64,000 nt of DNA, from NCBI RefSeq assembly GCF_005884405.1, contig NZ_VCAO01000002.1:248001-312000 (forward strand), written 5' to 3'. Positions 26,070 through 34,685 of the stretch are shown here, one piece after another (positions within the stretch are counted from its first letter, which is position 1; each line of letters begins with the position of its first letter). The notes under the pieces were generated by a model, which saw only the letters and a list, made by a program, of their open reading frames with translations, had not been told where the DNA came from and searched no databases. Origin of the DNA: Qipengyuania marisflavi. GTDB lineage: Bacteria; Pseudomonadota; Alphaproteobacteria; Sphingomonadales; Sphingomonadaceae. The translations under genes and the position numbers were made by a program.

Positions 26070-27060
26070 GTGGCACGATCTGGGCAAAACACGCCTCATA
26101 TTCAAGCCGCTCGTGGTCGATCTTCACCAGCACCGGCCACCCGGTCCGGCGTTTCAGCTGGATCAGCCAGTCCTCTTGGATGGCACTGGCAATTTCGGGC
26201 CCGCAATTGAGCTGGATCACGCCGGGGTGGTCCAGCCGTTCCGCTTCGCGCAGCAGCGCGCGGGCATAGGCACCCGCCCGATTGTGGACGATATGCGCCA
26301 GCAGCGATGGCCGCTGTAGCCGTGCGACCAATTGCACAAAGCCGAAGCCGTTGATCGCAGTGCGTTCATGCGGCCAATTGTCCAGCGAGTCGGCCAACGC
26401 CCGATCCACCGCCTTGCGGCTTTCCCGAGTGGTCAGCGTGGGAAAATCGATCCCGACATTGCCGCCAATGTCGAACCGCTGCAGCGCCTTGGCCAGCGGC
26501 GGGACTGCGGCCAGCGCCAGCCGCTCTGGACTGTCTTCGCCATCCACGTCGATCAGCAGCATCGCGGGGGTGGGGTAGAGCAACAGCGCACCACCGGGAA
26601 ATTCGGCACGCTTACTGTCCGCTTCGCGCCAAAGCTCTGCCCAATCGGCTTCATCCGGGAAACGGCGCACAATCCGCACCGTTGCACCGTCCGCGCGCAA
26701 TTGGTCGGCCAGACTGAGCGGGCCGCGCAATTCGGCGTCGCTGGGACGGCCCTGCGCCAATTTTTGGCGACCAGCCTCCCAGATGCGGGCGCGGGTGATT
26801 TCTATGCGCAGCGATGCGCCTTCGGAAGCAGAGGGGGGAAGCCGGTCTATATTCGCCCGCTCGCCTCCGGCAAATTCGGCAATGCCCCGTAAAGCACCCT
26901 TGCGGCGGCTAATCAGCTTGGCATCGGAGATTTGTCCTGCGGTAAGCCCGCCGGGCCAGTGTAGCCGTGCCACGGCAATTTCACCGCCATCGAGCAGGAT
27001 CGCGCGGTCTTCGCCGATCCCCTCCTCGACCAGCCACTGGGGGCCGGACGGTTCAGGCAA
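26062..27060 (-). CDS. Short ribonuclease E/G family protein
   Basis: A 332-residue member of the RNase E/G superfamily, much shorter than true RNase E or G. It has a degenerate N-terminal RNA-binding part (VARLHWPGG, LISRRKGALRGIAEFAGGERANI), then LLIDVDGED at the position of the catalytic Asp region, and RFDIGGNVGIDFPTL, which matches the DIGGxIxIDF motif of the family. It lacks the Zn-link and the scaffold domain. It probably acts on, or binds, structured RNA; the catalytic state is unproven. It overlaps maf and yacG by 8 nt at either end. Confidence 0.85.
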   Translation of the reverse strand: MPEPSGPQWLVEEGIGEDRAILLDGGEIAVARLHWPGGLTAGQISDAKLISRRKGALRGIAEFAGGERANIDRLPPSASEGASLRIEITRARIWEAGRQKLAQGRPSDAELRGPLSLADQLRADGATVRIVRRFPDEADWAELWREADSKRAEFPGGALLLYPTPAMLLIDVDGEDSPERLALAAVPPLAKALQRFDIGGNVGIDFPTLTTRESRKAVDRALADSLDNWPHERTAINGFGFVQLVARLQRPSLLAHIVHNRAGAYARALLREAERLDHPGVIQLNCGPEIASAIQEDWLIQLKRRTGWPVLVKIDHERLEYEACFAQIVPHD

Positions 27061-27628
27061 GCTCGAACCCCGCCGCCTTGAGCAGCAGGCGGGCTTCGTA
27101 AAGCGGCAGGCCCATCACGCCCGAATGACTGCCCTGAATGCGGGCAATCAGCCCTTCCGCGATTCCCTGGATGGCATAGCCGCCAGCTTTGCCATCCCAT
27201 TCGCCACTGACGATATAGGCGTCGATTTCCTCTGCGCTCAGCCGCTTGAACATCACCATTGTCTCGCTCAGCTTCTCGCGGATCGTCCCGTCGGGCGCGC
27301 GCAGTGCCAGTGCGGACAGCACGCGGTGGCGGCGGCCCGACAACAGTTCCAGACAGGTGCGCGCGGTGACTTCGTCCTCGGCCTTGGGCAGGATGCGGCG
27401 GCCAGCGGCCACCACCGTGTCACCCGCCAGAACGAAGCCGTCATCCGAAGCGGCTGCAACAGCTTTCTCGCGCGCCATGCGGATTGCATAGGCGCGGGGC
27501 AGTTCAGCCTTGAGCGGGGCCTCGTCGATATCGGCAGGCACGATGGCATTGGGCACCATGCCCAGCCGCGCGAGCAATTCGCGCCGCCGGGGGCTTGCCG
27601 ATGCGAGAATGAGTGTGGGGGAGCCCAC
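27053..27628 (-). CDS. maf: Maf-like nucleoside triphosphate pyrophosphatase
   Basis: A 191-residue Maf/HAM1-like enzyme that hydrolyses non-canonical or TTP/UTP-type nucleotides to monophosphates. Motifs are LASASPRRRELLARLG at the N-terminus, AGDTVV in the middle and YAIQGIAEGLIARIQGSHSGVMGLPL towards the end. The start is GTG, 6 nt after the infA stop. It is translationally linked to the RNase E/G-like gene by an 8-nt overlap. Confidence 0.95.
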   Translation of the reverse strand: MGSPTLILASASPRRRELLARLGMVPNAIVPADIDEAPLKAELPRAYAIRMAREKAVAAASDDGFVLAGDTVVAAGRRILPKAEDEVTARTCLELLSGRRHRVLSALALRAPDGTIREKLSETMVMFKRLSAEEIDAYIVSGEWDGKAGGYAIQGIAEGLIARIQGSHSGVMGLPLYEARLLLKAAGFELA

Positions 27629-27634
27629 GCGCGT

Positions 27635-27880
27635 TTATTGCGGGCCGGGGCCGCCGCGTCCGGGCATGAAGCGGTAGGTGATCCGCGCCTTGGTCAGATC
27701 GTAAGGTGTCAGTTCGCACAGCACCTCGTCACCAACCAGCACGCGGATGCGGTTCTTGCGCATTTTACCGGCGGTGTGGCCAAGCACTTCGTGGCCGTTC
27801 TCGAGCTCTACCCGGAACATGGCGTTGGGCAGCAGCTCAACCACGCGTCCGCGCATTTCGAGGAGTTCTTCTTTGGCCAT
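27635..27880 (-). CDS. infA: Translation initiation factor IF-1
   Basis: An 81-residue IF-1 with the S1-fold pattern [52 protein letters not shown] and [15 protein letters not shown]. It is about nine residues longer than the usual 72 because of a C-terminal extension [10 protein letters not shown], common in sphingomonads. It is the first gene of the infA-maf-RNase-yacG block. Confidence 0.96.
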   Translation of the reverse strand: MAKEELLEMRGRVVELLPNAMFRVELENGHEVLGHTAGKMRKNRIRVLVGDEVLCELTPYDLTKARITYRFMPGRGGPGPQ

Positions 27881-28102
27881 GCAGTTCAAGTTTCCGTAAA
27901 TTACCGGGATCGGTGGCCGCGCCCTTTAGCGGGGGGTGGGACAAAAGGGAAGCCTTGGCGCCCATAGTGCCGTTTTCTGCCAACAGCGCATCGGGGATGA
28001 CCAGTGACAATGCGTTACAGTCAAGCGCTTGCATCATGTGCCGGAAATCCGCACTGCTTTGAAGGGGGAGGGTTATTTCAGACGATTTAAGGAACCGCGA
28101 TC

Positions 28103-31003
28103 TTGCGATTTTCTACGGTTTTGATGTTTTCTGCTGCCGCAATCGTGTGGCCCGCAGCTGTGAAGGCGCAGTCTGAAGATGCGACCGAAGCGCAAGCGAG
28201 GCCGGAAGTGCCAGATGCCGGGACGATTGTGGTCCAGGGCACGCGCATTCGCGGTCAGCTGATCATCGACGTACCACCTATCGCTGAATACGATGCCGAG
28301 GATATTGCCGGTTTTGGCGCGGGCTCCATCGCCGATGTGCTCGAAGCAATTGCCCCAGCCACGGGCAGCGGGTCACGCGGCGGGCGCGGCGGAGGTCGGC
28401 CGGTGTTCCTGATCAACGGTATTCGCGTGTCCAGCTTCCGCGAGTTTTCCAATTACCCGCCGGAATCCATCGCCAAGGTCGAGGTTTTTGCCGAGGAAGT
28501 GGCGCAGCGGTTTGGTTTCTCGCCCGATCAGCGCGTGGTCAACATCGTGCTCAAGCCCGATTTCTCCAGCCTCACTACCGAGGTGGAATACGAACAGCCC
28601 GATCGCGGCGGCTATTCGCGAACCGAGCAGGAGGCGACTTTTCTCAAGATCGCCAATGGCGGACGGCTTAATTTCAATGTCGAAGTCAACGACACCAGCC
28701 TGCTGACCGAGGCCGAGCGCGGACTGGAGGTTGATGGTCAGCCGGGCGTCGCGGAGTTTCGCAGCCTGATTGCTGACAGCTTCGGGGTCGAAGCGACAGC
28801 GAACTACGCCCGCGCGTTTATTGACAGCGGAACTTCGCTCAGTCTGAATCTGGCGGCAGAGCGGAACAAGAGCCGCAGCCTGTCAGGGCTGGATGCAGTG
28901 ACGCTGTTTGCGCCCGATGGCACCAGCGCTTTCCGGATCATTGACGCAGACAACCCGCTGGAACGGCGTTTGCAGACTGATACATTGTCGATGGGCGGAT
29001 CGCTGAACAAGAACTTCAGCGGCTGGAACACGACCTTCACCGCTGACGCAGTTCGCGCCGATAGTATGACCGAGATTGACCGCCGTTCGGACACCACCGC
29101 GCTGGTGACGGCAGCGGCGCTGGGCACCTTTGCAATCGATGCCGCGCTGCCCGGATTTGGCGATCCCGGCGTCGATAGTGCGACCAGCCAAACCACAACT
29201 TTCGTCAGCAAGGCCACCACCACCGGCTATCCGATCACCCTGCCAGCGGGCGATGTGTCGGCCACCTTCGATGCCGGATTCGATTACAAGCAGCTCAAGA
29301 GCGAAGACACCCGCTCGCCCCTGCCTATCAGTGTCAAGCGGCGGCGGCTGGCGGGCGGTGCCAATGTCACAGTGCCCGTGCTGAAGCGCGATGATACCTG
29401 GGCAGGATTTGGCGATGTCAGCCTGACATTTGCCGGCGGTTTCGAGAATTTGTCCGACTTCGGCACGCTTAAGGACTGGAGCGCCGGGGTGAACTGGTCG
29501 CCGTTCGACAGCCTGTCGCTCAGCGCGACGCGGATCTGGCGCGAGGTTGCCCCCAGCCTGACCACTCTGGGCAGCCCGCGCATCGATTTGCTCAACACGC
29601 AGGTGTTTGATTTCACCACCGGCCAGAACGGGTTCGCCACGATTATCAGTGGCGGCAATCCTGACCTGCTCGCGGAAACACAGGCCGACTGGAAATTCAG
29701 CGCGAACTGGCGTCTGCCGTTTTTGGATGGCGCGCGGTTGCAGGCGGATTACGGTATCAACCGTTCACGTGACGTGACCAGTTCGCCCGGTTTCAGCGCG
29801 GCGTTCGAGGAGGCCTTTCCCGACCGCGTGACACGCGGTGCAGGCGGGCAACTGACACAAATCGACCTGCGTCCAGTGACCTTGTACGAAACCCGCAGCC
29901 GAGTGCTCAGCTTTGGCCTCAATATGCGCGGCTCCATCGGCAAAGCTCCTGAACGGGGCGAGCGCGGCGGACGGCCCGGCGGCGTTCCCCCAGCAAGTGT
30001 AGCGCCGGCTGGCGGCAGGCCTGAAGGCGCACCTCCGGGGAGAAGCGGCAGCGGATTCGATCCTGCACGCTTTGCCGAAATGCGTAAGACTTTCTGCGCC
30101 GTGCCAGAGGGTGAAATGCCCGATCTGTCCGCGATCCCCGAAATGTTTCGCGCGCGCCTGATGGACGCTGACGGCAATCCCGATCCCGAGAAAATCGCCG
30201 CTGCCCGCGCCCGGTTCTGCGCAGCCGATGGCGGTGAAGCTGGTCCGGGCGGCGAAGGAGGCCCCGGCGGGGATAGCGAGCGCTTCGCTGCAATGCGCAC
30301 CGCGATCTGTGCCGATCCGCCCCAGCTCGACGGCTTGCCCCCGCAAATGCTCGAACGGCTGCGCGGAGAGAATGGCGAGATCGATCCCGAACGGCTGAAA
30401 CAGGTCCGCGCGCGGTTCTGTGCTGCTGATGATGCACCACAGGGCGGGAGCAGTCAGGCTGGCGGCGGTCGCCGTGGTGGTGGCGGGTTCAATCCGGCGG
30501 CGATGTTCGGACGCGGCGGCGATAGCCGTGCGCGCTATTTCCTCAGCCTGAACCACAATATCACGCTGGAAAACGAGGTGCTGCTGGCGGCTGGCGGGCC
30601 ATTGTTCGACCAATTGGCAGGCGAAGTCCTGAGCGGCGGGACCATTCCGCAGCACAGCGCCCGGCTGGAGGGCGGAATTTTCTGGCAGGGCTACGGATTG
30701 CGCCTGTCGGGCCGCTATACCGGCGAAGCGGAATTGCGCGGCGCTGGCCTGAACGGTAGCAACGATCTGTTCTTCGGCGATTTGGTCACATTCGACGTGC
30801 GCGTGTTTGCCGATCTTGGCCAAGTGCTGAAGCAGGAGGACGGCTGGCTGAAGGGCCTACGCGTGTCCCTCTTGGCAGACAATGTATTCGACGCACGCCG
30901 CAGTGTGGTCGACAGCAATGGCGTCACCCCGGATTCCTATGAACCGTTCCGAATCGATCCGGTCGGGCGTTATCTGGGTATCGATATCCGCAAAGCGTTC
31001 TGA
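28103..31003 (+). CDS. TonB-dependent receptor with a Cys-containing repeat insert
   Basis: A 966-residue outer-membrane receptor. A signal peptide is at about residues 1-22. A plug domain (about 40-150, with IADVLEAIAPATG and PVFLINGIRV) precedes a C-terminal beta-barrel ending in an aromatic residue (GRYLGIDIRKAF). TonB-dependent receptors import iron complexes, vitamins or sugars; the substrate cannot be told. Unusually, residues about 625-800 form a Gly/Pro-rich insert with two copies of a Cys-bearing unit (Cys665/706 and Cys736/773). The start is TTG after an AAGGAA ribosome site. No siderophore gene is adjacent. Confidence 0.9.
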   Translation: MRFSTVLMFSAAAIVWPAAVKAQSEDATEAQARPEVPDAGTIVVQGTRIRGQLIIDVPPIAEYDAEDIAGFGAGSIADVLEAIAPATGSGSRGGRGGGRPVFLINGIRVSSFREFSNYPPESIAKVEVFAEEVAQRFGFSPDQRVVNIVLKPDFSSLTTEVEYEQPDRGGYSRTEQEATFLKIANGGRLNFNVEVNDTSLLTEAERGLEVDGQPGVAEFRSLIADSFGVEATANYARAFIDSGTSLSLNLAAERNKSRSLSGLDAVTLFAPDGTSAFRIIDADNPLERRLQTDTLSMGGSLNKNFSGWNTTFTADAVRADSMTEIDRRSDTTALVTAAALGTFAIDAALPGFGDPGVDSATSQTTTFVSKATTTGYPITLPAGDVSATFDAGFDYKQLKSEDTRSPLPISVKRRRLAGGANVTVPVLKRDDTWAGFGDVSLTFAGGFENLSDFGTLKDWSAGVNWSPFDSLSLSATRIWREVAPSLTTLGSPRIDLLNTQVFDFTTGQNGFATIISGGNPDLLAETQADWKFSANWRLPFLDGARLQADYGINRSRDVTSSPGFSAAFEEAFPDRVTRGAGGQLTQIDLRPVTLYETRSRVLSFGLNMRGSIGKAPERGERGGRPGGVPPASVAPAGGRPEGAPPGRSGSGFDPARFAEMRKTFCAVPEGEMPDLSAIPEMFRARLMDADGNPDPEKIAAARARFCAADGGEAGPGGEGGPGGDSERFAAMRTAICADPPQLDGLPPQMLERLRGENGEIDPERLKQVRARFCAADDAPQGGSSQAGGGRRGGGGFNPAAMFGRGGDSRARYFLSLNHNITLENEVLLAAGGPLFDQLAGEVLSGGTIPQHSARLEGGIFWQGYGLRLSGRYTGEAELRGAGLNGSNDLFFGDLVTFDVRVFADLGQVLKQEDGWLKGLRVSLLADNVFDARRSVVDSNGVTPDSYEPFRIDPVGRYLGIDIRKAF
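30050..30435 (+). repeat. Two-copy Cys-bearing repeat inside the TonB receptor
   Basis: The two units align as RFAEMRKTFCA ... GNPDPEKIAAARARFCAADG and RFAAMRTAICA ... GEIDPERLKQVRARFCAADD. In each, two Cys residues are separated by 41 or 37 positions, giving Cys665, 706, 736 and 773 of the receptor. Glycine-rich linkers flank and separate the units, as expected for a domain displayed on an extracellular loop. Confidence 0.8.
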
Positions 31004-31019
31004 GCCGCCCGGTTATAGA

Positions 31020-31817
31020 TCAGTGCAAGTTGCGACGCGGGAAGGCCAGGCAGGCCAGACCGCGCGGGGCAAAGGGCTGCCATGCGCCTTCGGTCTGCGA
31101 GAGGCGGTCAGCGATGGCATAGACCGCCGCGGGATTGACGCCCAGACCGCAATGGCTGGCGATAACTTCGATGTTCTCGCACTGGTCGTGATCGCCCGCC
31201 TGCACTGATCCGCGCCAATGGACCACGCCATCGGTGCGCGTCAGGATCGAGGTGGTGGGGACCGGCGGCGCTTTGGCCAGCTCGCGGAAATTGCCCTGCC
31301 GCATAGGCTCAGGCTCGCGCCCGTTGAGCATTTCGAACAGGCGGCGGGCATTGGTGTGGTTGCGATCATCGCTGATCGGGCTGCCCAGACTGATGACCTG
31401 ACGCACCTTCTTGGGGGCCAGCTTGGCCAGTTCGCGCGCGAACACGCCGCCCAGGCTCCACCCAACGATGCTGATTGCGCCGCCGCTGCGGTCATACAGC
31501 GCGTCGACACAGTCCATCATTTCGGAAATCCGCGCGTTATCGACGCGGATATTGCGGCCAAGTTTCCAGCCCACCGCATCATAGCCAAGGCTTTCCAGCA
31601 ACGAGCGCAGCGGGCGGGTTGAACCGTCCGACGCCATGAAGCCGGGCAGGACCAGTACGCCGTGGCCATCACCCTTAGGCAACAGCCGCATCATCGGGCG
31701 CAGCGCATAGAAACTGGCCAGTTCGCCCATCGCGCGGCCCGGTTCGGACAGGGCGAGGAGGGCGTGGGGCGGGCGGGCCTGCGCCCGGCCGGGTGCTGTG
31801 GTGGTGGTAGCGGTCAT
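31020..31817 (-). CDS. Alpha/beta hydrolase (lipase/esterase-like)
   Basis: A 265-residue alpha/beta hydrolase with VLVLPGFMASDGST near the N-terminus (PGF in place of the usual HG oxyanion motif) and the nucleophile elbow GWSLGG (VGWSLGGVFARELA). The catalytic His is likely in IASHCGLGVNP. The start overlaps the stop of the upstream wax ester synthase/DGAT gene (ATGA), so it is very probably involved in the same neutral-lipid metabolism, for example turnover of the products. Substrate not established. Confidence 0.85.
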   Translation of the reverse strand: MTATTTTAPGRAQARPPHALLALSEPGRAMGELASFYALRPMMRLLPKGDGHGVLVLPGFMASDGSTRPLRSLLESLGYDAVGWKLGRNIRVDNARISEMMDCVDALYDRSGGAISIVGWSLGGVFARELAKLAPKKVRQVISLGSPISDDRNHTNARRLFEMLNGREPEPMRQGNFRELAKAPPVPTTSILTRTDGVVHWRGSVQAGDHDQCENIEVIASHCGLGVNPAAVYAIADRLSQTEGAWQPFAPRGLACLAFPRRNLH

Positions 31818-33430
31818 GTCTTGGTCGAACCCTTTTTCGGTGCGCTCGGCTTGCGCGGTTTGCGCGCAGTCTTGCTTGTCGCCCCCATGGCCGGCGCAGT
31901 CGGCTTGGCGGTTCGTGGCTTGCTGGTGGTTTTCTTAGCAGAAGACTTCTTTATGGTTGCTGACTTGGCCTTGGGCTTTTTCGCAGCGGGTTGCTTGTCA
32001 GGCTCACCGGCCTTGTCCCGCGCAGTGTCGCGCAATTCGTGGAAGCTGTCTTCGATGCACTGCGCGTAGAATTCCGGATCGGGCAGCAAATCGCGGCAGG
32101 CGGTGAAGGCGATGGTCGCTTCATCGACATAGCTTTGCACGACATGGCCCAGACCCATGCCATCGGTAAGGCAGACCAGCCCCATCTGGCTTTCCAGCCG
32201 CGCACCCGATGAATAAATCGGCACCGGCGGTCCGGGTACGTTGGTGACCACGGTGGTGAAGGGCGGGCCGACCCGATTGGCAAGCCCCAGCCGCGTGTAC
32301 AGCTGTGCGCCCAGCGACATATAGAGTGCGGGCGAAACCTTGCTGATCTCGGTCATGTTCCGCGCGCCAACAGCCTCAGTCATGGCTTTGGAATTCATGG
32401 TTTTTTCATGGACGAAGGTCAGCCGCTCGGCCGGATCGTTCAGATGTGTGCCCAGCGGCGCGACCATTGCCGCGACCTGATTGCCCATGTTGCCTTTTTC
32501 CGATGCGGAGCGAACCGAGATCGGTGCCATTGCGGTTAGCGTCTTCTCGGGCAAATCGTCCTTTGACAGCAGATATTTGCGCATCGCCCCGCCGACAATC
32601 GCCAGAAACACATCGTTGACCTTGCAGCCCGGTGACAGCGCGCGGATCGCTTTGATATCGGCCAGTGGTACACTGCGCCCCTCGATCACGCGGGTGGAGG
32701 ATATCGGGCGGTTGAAGCGGCTGCGCGGGGCCAGCATTTCGCGGCTGACGCTGAAATCCTTGGCGGCCAGCCCCTTGATGGCCTTGGCCAGGCCCGGCGC
32801 GGCCTTGGCGGCCACTTCCAGCTGTTTGAAGGGGTTGGTCAGCGCGTTGAAATAGCTTTTGCCGAGCAGTTCGGTGGCATTGGGCAGTTTCCCCGGCTGC
32901 CACGGGTCGGGCTTGTCAGGTGCCGGATCGTCGGGGTTGAGCGTGTGCATCGCTTCGAGCAGATCGACCCCGCTCATCCCGTCGATGGCGGAATGATGGA
33001 CCTTGGTGACCATTGCATAGGAACCCGGCGCTGCGCCTTCGACGCCGTCGAGCCCTTCGATCACGGTAAATTCCCACGGCGGGCGGGTCAGGTCCAGCGG
33101 GCGGGCAAAGATTCGCGCGGCCTGAATGCACAATTGCCGCCAGTCACCCGGCTTGGGCAGCGCGATATGGCGGACGTGATATTCCAGATCGAAATCGGGA
33201 TCCTCGATCCAATAGGGATAATCGAGGTCGAAGGGCACGCGGACCAGCCGCTGACGGATGGTCTTGCTCAGCTGCATCCGGCTTTCGAAAAACGCCAGAA
33301 TGTCCTTGAACCGGACAAAGCCGCCGGGTGCGGTTGCGGGATTGTAAATCAGGATAGAGCCGATGTGCATCGGGGAATTGCGCGTTTCCAGCGCAACGAA
33401 GCTCGCATCCATTCCCTGCAATTGTCGCAT
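31814..33430 (-). CDS. Wax ester synthase/diacylglycerol acyltransferase with a basic tail
   Basis: A 538-residue WS/DGAT (Atf-type) acyltransferase that makes wax esters or triacylglycerol from acyl-CoA. The catalytic HHxxxDG motif is VHHSAIDGMSG (His145, His146, Asp150, Gly151). The conserved NVPGPPVPIYSSGA and the N-terminal MDASFVALET pattern are present. Residues about 474-538 form an extra Lys/Ala/Pro/Thr tail with 17 Lys in 65 residues, resembling histone H1 C-termini and unlike the typical family C-terminus. It overlaps the downstream hydrolase gene by 4 nt. Confidence 0.92.
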   Translation of the reverse strand: MRQLQGMDASFVALETRNSPMHIGSILIYNPATAPGGFVRFKDILAFFESRMQLSKTIRQRLVRVPFDLDYPYWIEDPDFDLEYHVRHIALPKPGDWRQLCIQAARIFARPLDLTRPPWEFTVIEGLDGVEGAAPGSYAMVTKVHHSAIDGMSGVDLLEAMHTLNPDDPAPDKPDPWQPGKLPNATELLGKSYFNALTNPFKQLEVAAKAAPGLAKAIKGLAAKDFSVSREMLAPRSRFNRPISSTRVIEGRSVPLADIKAIRALSPGCKVNDVFLAIVGGAMRKYLLSKDDLPEKTLTAMAPISVRSASEKGNMGNQVAAMVAPLGTHLNDPAERLTFVHEKTMNSKAMTEAVGARNMTEISKVSPALYMSLGAQLYTRLGLANRVGPPFTTVVTNVPGPPVPIYSSGARLESQMGLVCLTDGMGLGHVVQSYVDEATIAFTACRDLLPDPEFYAQCIEDSFHELRDTARDKAGEPDKQPAAKKPKAKSATIKKSSAKKTTSKPRTAKPTAPAMGATSKTARKPRKPSAPKKGSTKT

Positions 33431-33512
33431 CCGGTTTTCCCTGCCACAATCCGTTTATTGCGGATCACACGGGTCACGGCGTAACAGAATTGTGCACTGC
33501 GTCAAATGCGCC

Positions 33513-34685
33513 TTACATTGCATCCCCTGCGGCCACTGCTGATGCCCATGCCCATTGGAAATTATAGCCGCCCAGCCAGCCGGTAACATCAACCGCTTCG
33601 CCAATTGCGTAAAGGCCGGGAGTGCGTTTGCTTTCCAAGGTCTTCGACGACAATTCTGCTGTAGAGATGCCGCCGACGGTAACCTCGGCCTTGGCAAAGC
33701 CTTCGGTGCCATTGGGGCGGAAATCCCACTGTGCCAGCCGCTTTTCGGCATCGCGCAGTGCCTTGTCCGAGGCGTTGCCCAGATCAGCAGCAATGCCCAA
33801 TTTGTCGGCCAAGATGTCCGCCAGACGCGCCGACAACGCCTCGCGCAGCACAGCCCGCAGGGTGGCGCGGGGTGTGTCGCACTTGCGGGCGAGCAGCCAG
33901 CCTTCTCCGCGTCCGGGAAGGAAGTTGATTGTCACCGGATCGCCTGCTTTCCAAAAGGACGAGACTTGCAGGATCGCCGGACCCGACAGCCCGCGATGCG
34001 TAAACAAAGCGGCTTCGGCAAAGCTGGTCTTGTTGGCGCTGGCGATAATTGGGGCCGATACCCCCGAAATCTCGCGGAACAGCACCTCATCACCGCCCAA
34101 GGTCAGCGGGACCAGCGCGGGACGCGGCTCGACCACCTTCATCCCGAACTGACGGGCCAGATCATAGGCAAACCCGGTCGCGCCCATCTTGGGGATCGAC
34201 GGTCCGCCGGTCGCGATAACGAGCGATTTGCCGCGATAGGTGCCTGTCTGCGTGGTGACGGCATAGCCGCCATCCTCCGTGACCGCCGCGATTTCCTCCC
34301 CGCAGGCGACTGTCACGTCACCCTTGGCGCATTCCTCCATCAGCATGGCGACAATCTGCTTGGCCGATCCGTCACAGAACAGCTGGCCGAGCGTCTTTTC
34401 ATGCCATGCAATCCCGTAACTCTCGACCAGATCGAGAAAATCGCGCGCGGTATAACGGGCCAGTGCGGATTTGGCGAAATGCGGATTGGCCGACAGATAA
34501 TTGGCCGGGCCCGCGCCGATATTGGTGAAATTGCAGCGCCCGCCGCCTGAAATCAGGATTTTCTTGCCCGGTGCCTCTGCCCGTTCCAGCACCAGCACGC
34601 GCCGCCCGCGTTGCCCCGCGCGCGCCGCACACATCAGCCCGGCCGCACCCGCGCCCAGCACTATGGCGTCATAGGTGTCAGGCAC
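33513..34685 (-). CDS. HI0933-family flavoprotein (NAD(P)/FAD-dependent oxidoreductase)
   Basis: A 390-residue flavoprotein of the HI0933/YhiN family. The N-terminal FAD-binding motif is VLGAGAAGLMCAARAGQRG, followed by KILISGGGRCNFTN, which is diagnostic of this family. A GG motif (VIATGGPSIPKMGATG) and the C-terminal ALYAIGEAVDVTGWLGGYNFQWAWASA close the FAD domain. The in vivo substrate is not established. The gene ends after the permease gene on the same strand with no gap between stop and start, suggesting cotranscription. Confidence 0.92.
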   Translation of the reverse strand: MPDTYDAIVLGAGAAGLMCAARAGQRGRRVLVLERAEAPGKKILISGGGRCNFTNIGAGPANYLSANPHFAKSALARYTARDFLDLVESYGIAWHEKTLGQLFCDGSAKQIVAMLMEECAKGDVTVACGEEIAAVTEDGGYAVTTQTGTYRGKSLVIATGGPSIPKMGATGFAYDLARQFGMKVVEPRPALVPLTLGGDEVLFREISGVSAPIIASANKTSFAEAALFTHRGLSGPAILQVSSFWKAGDPVTINFLPGRGEGWLLARKCDTPRATLRAVLREALSARLADILADKLGIAADLGNASDKALRDAEKRLAQWDFRPNGTEGFAKAEVTVGGISTAELSSKTLESKRTPGLYAIGEAVDVTGWLGGYNFQWAWASAVAAGDAM

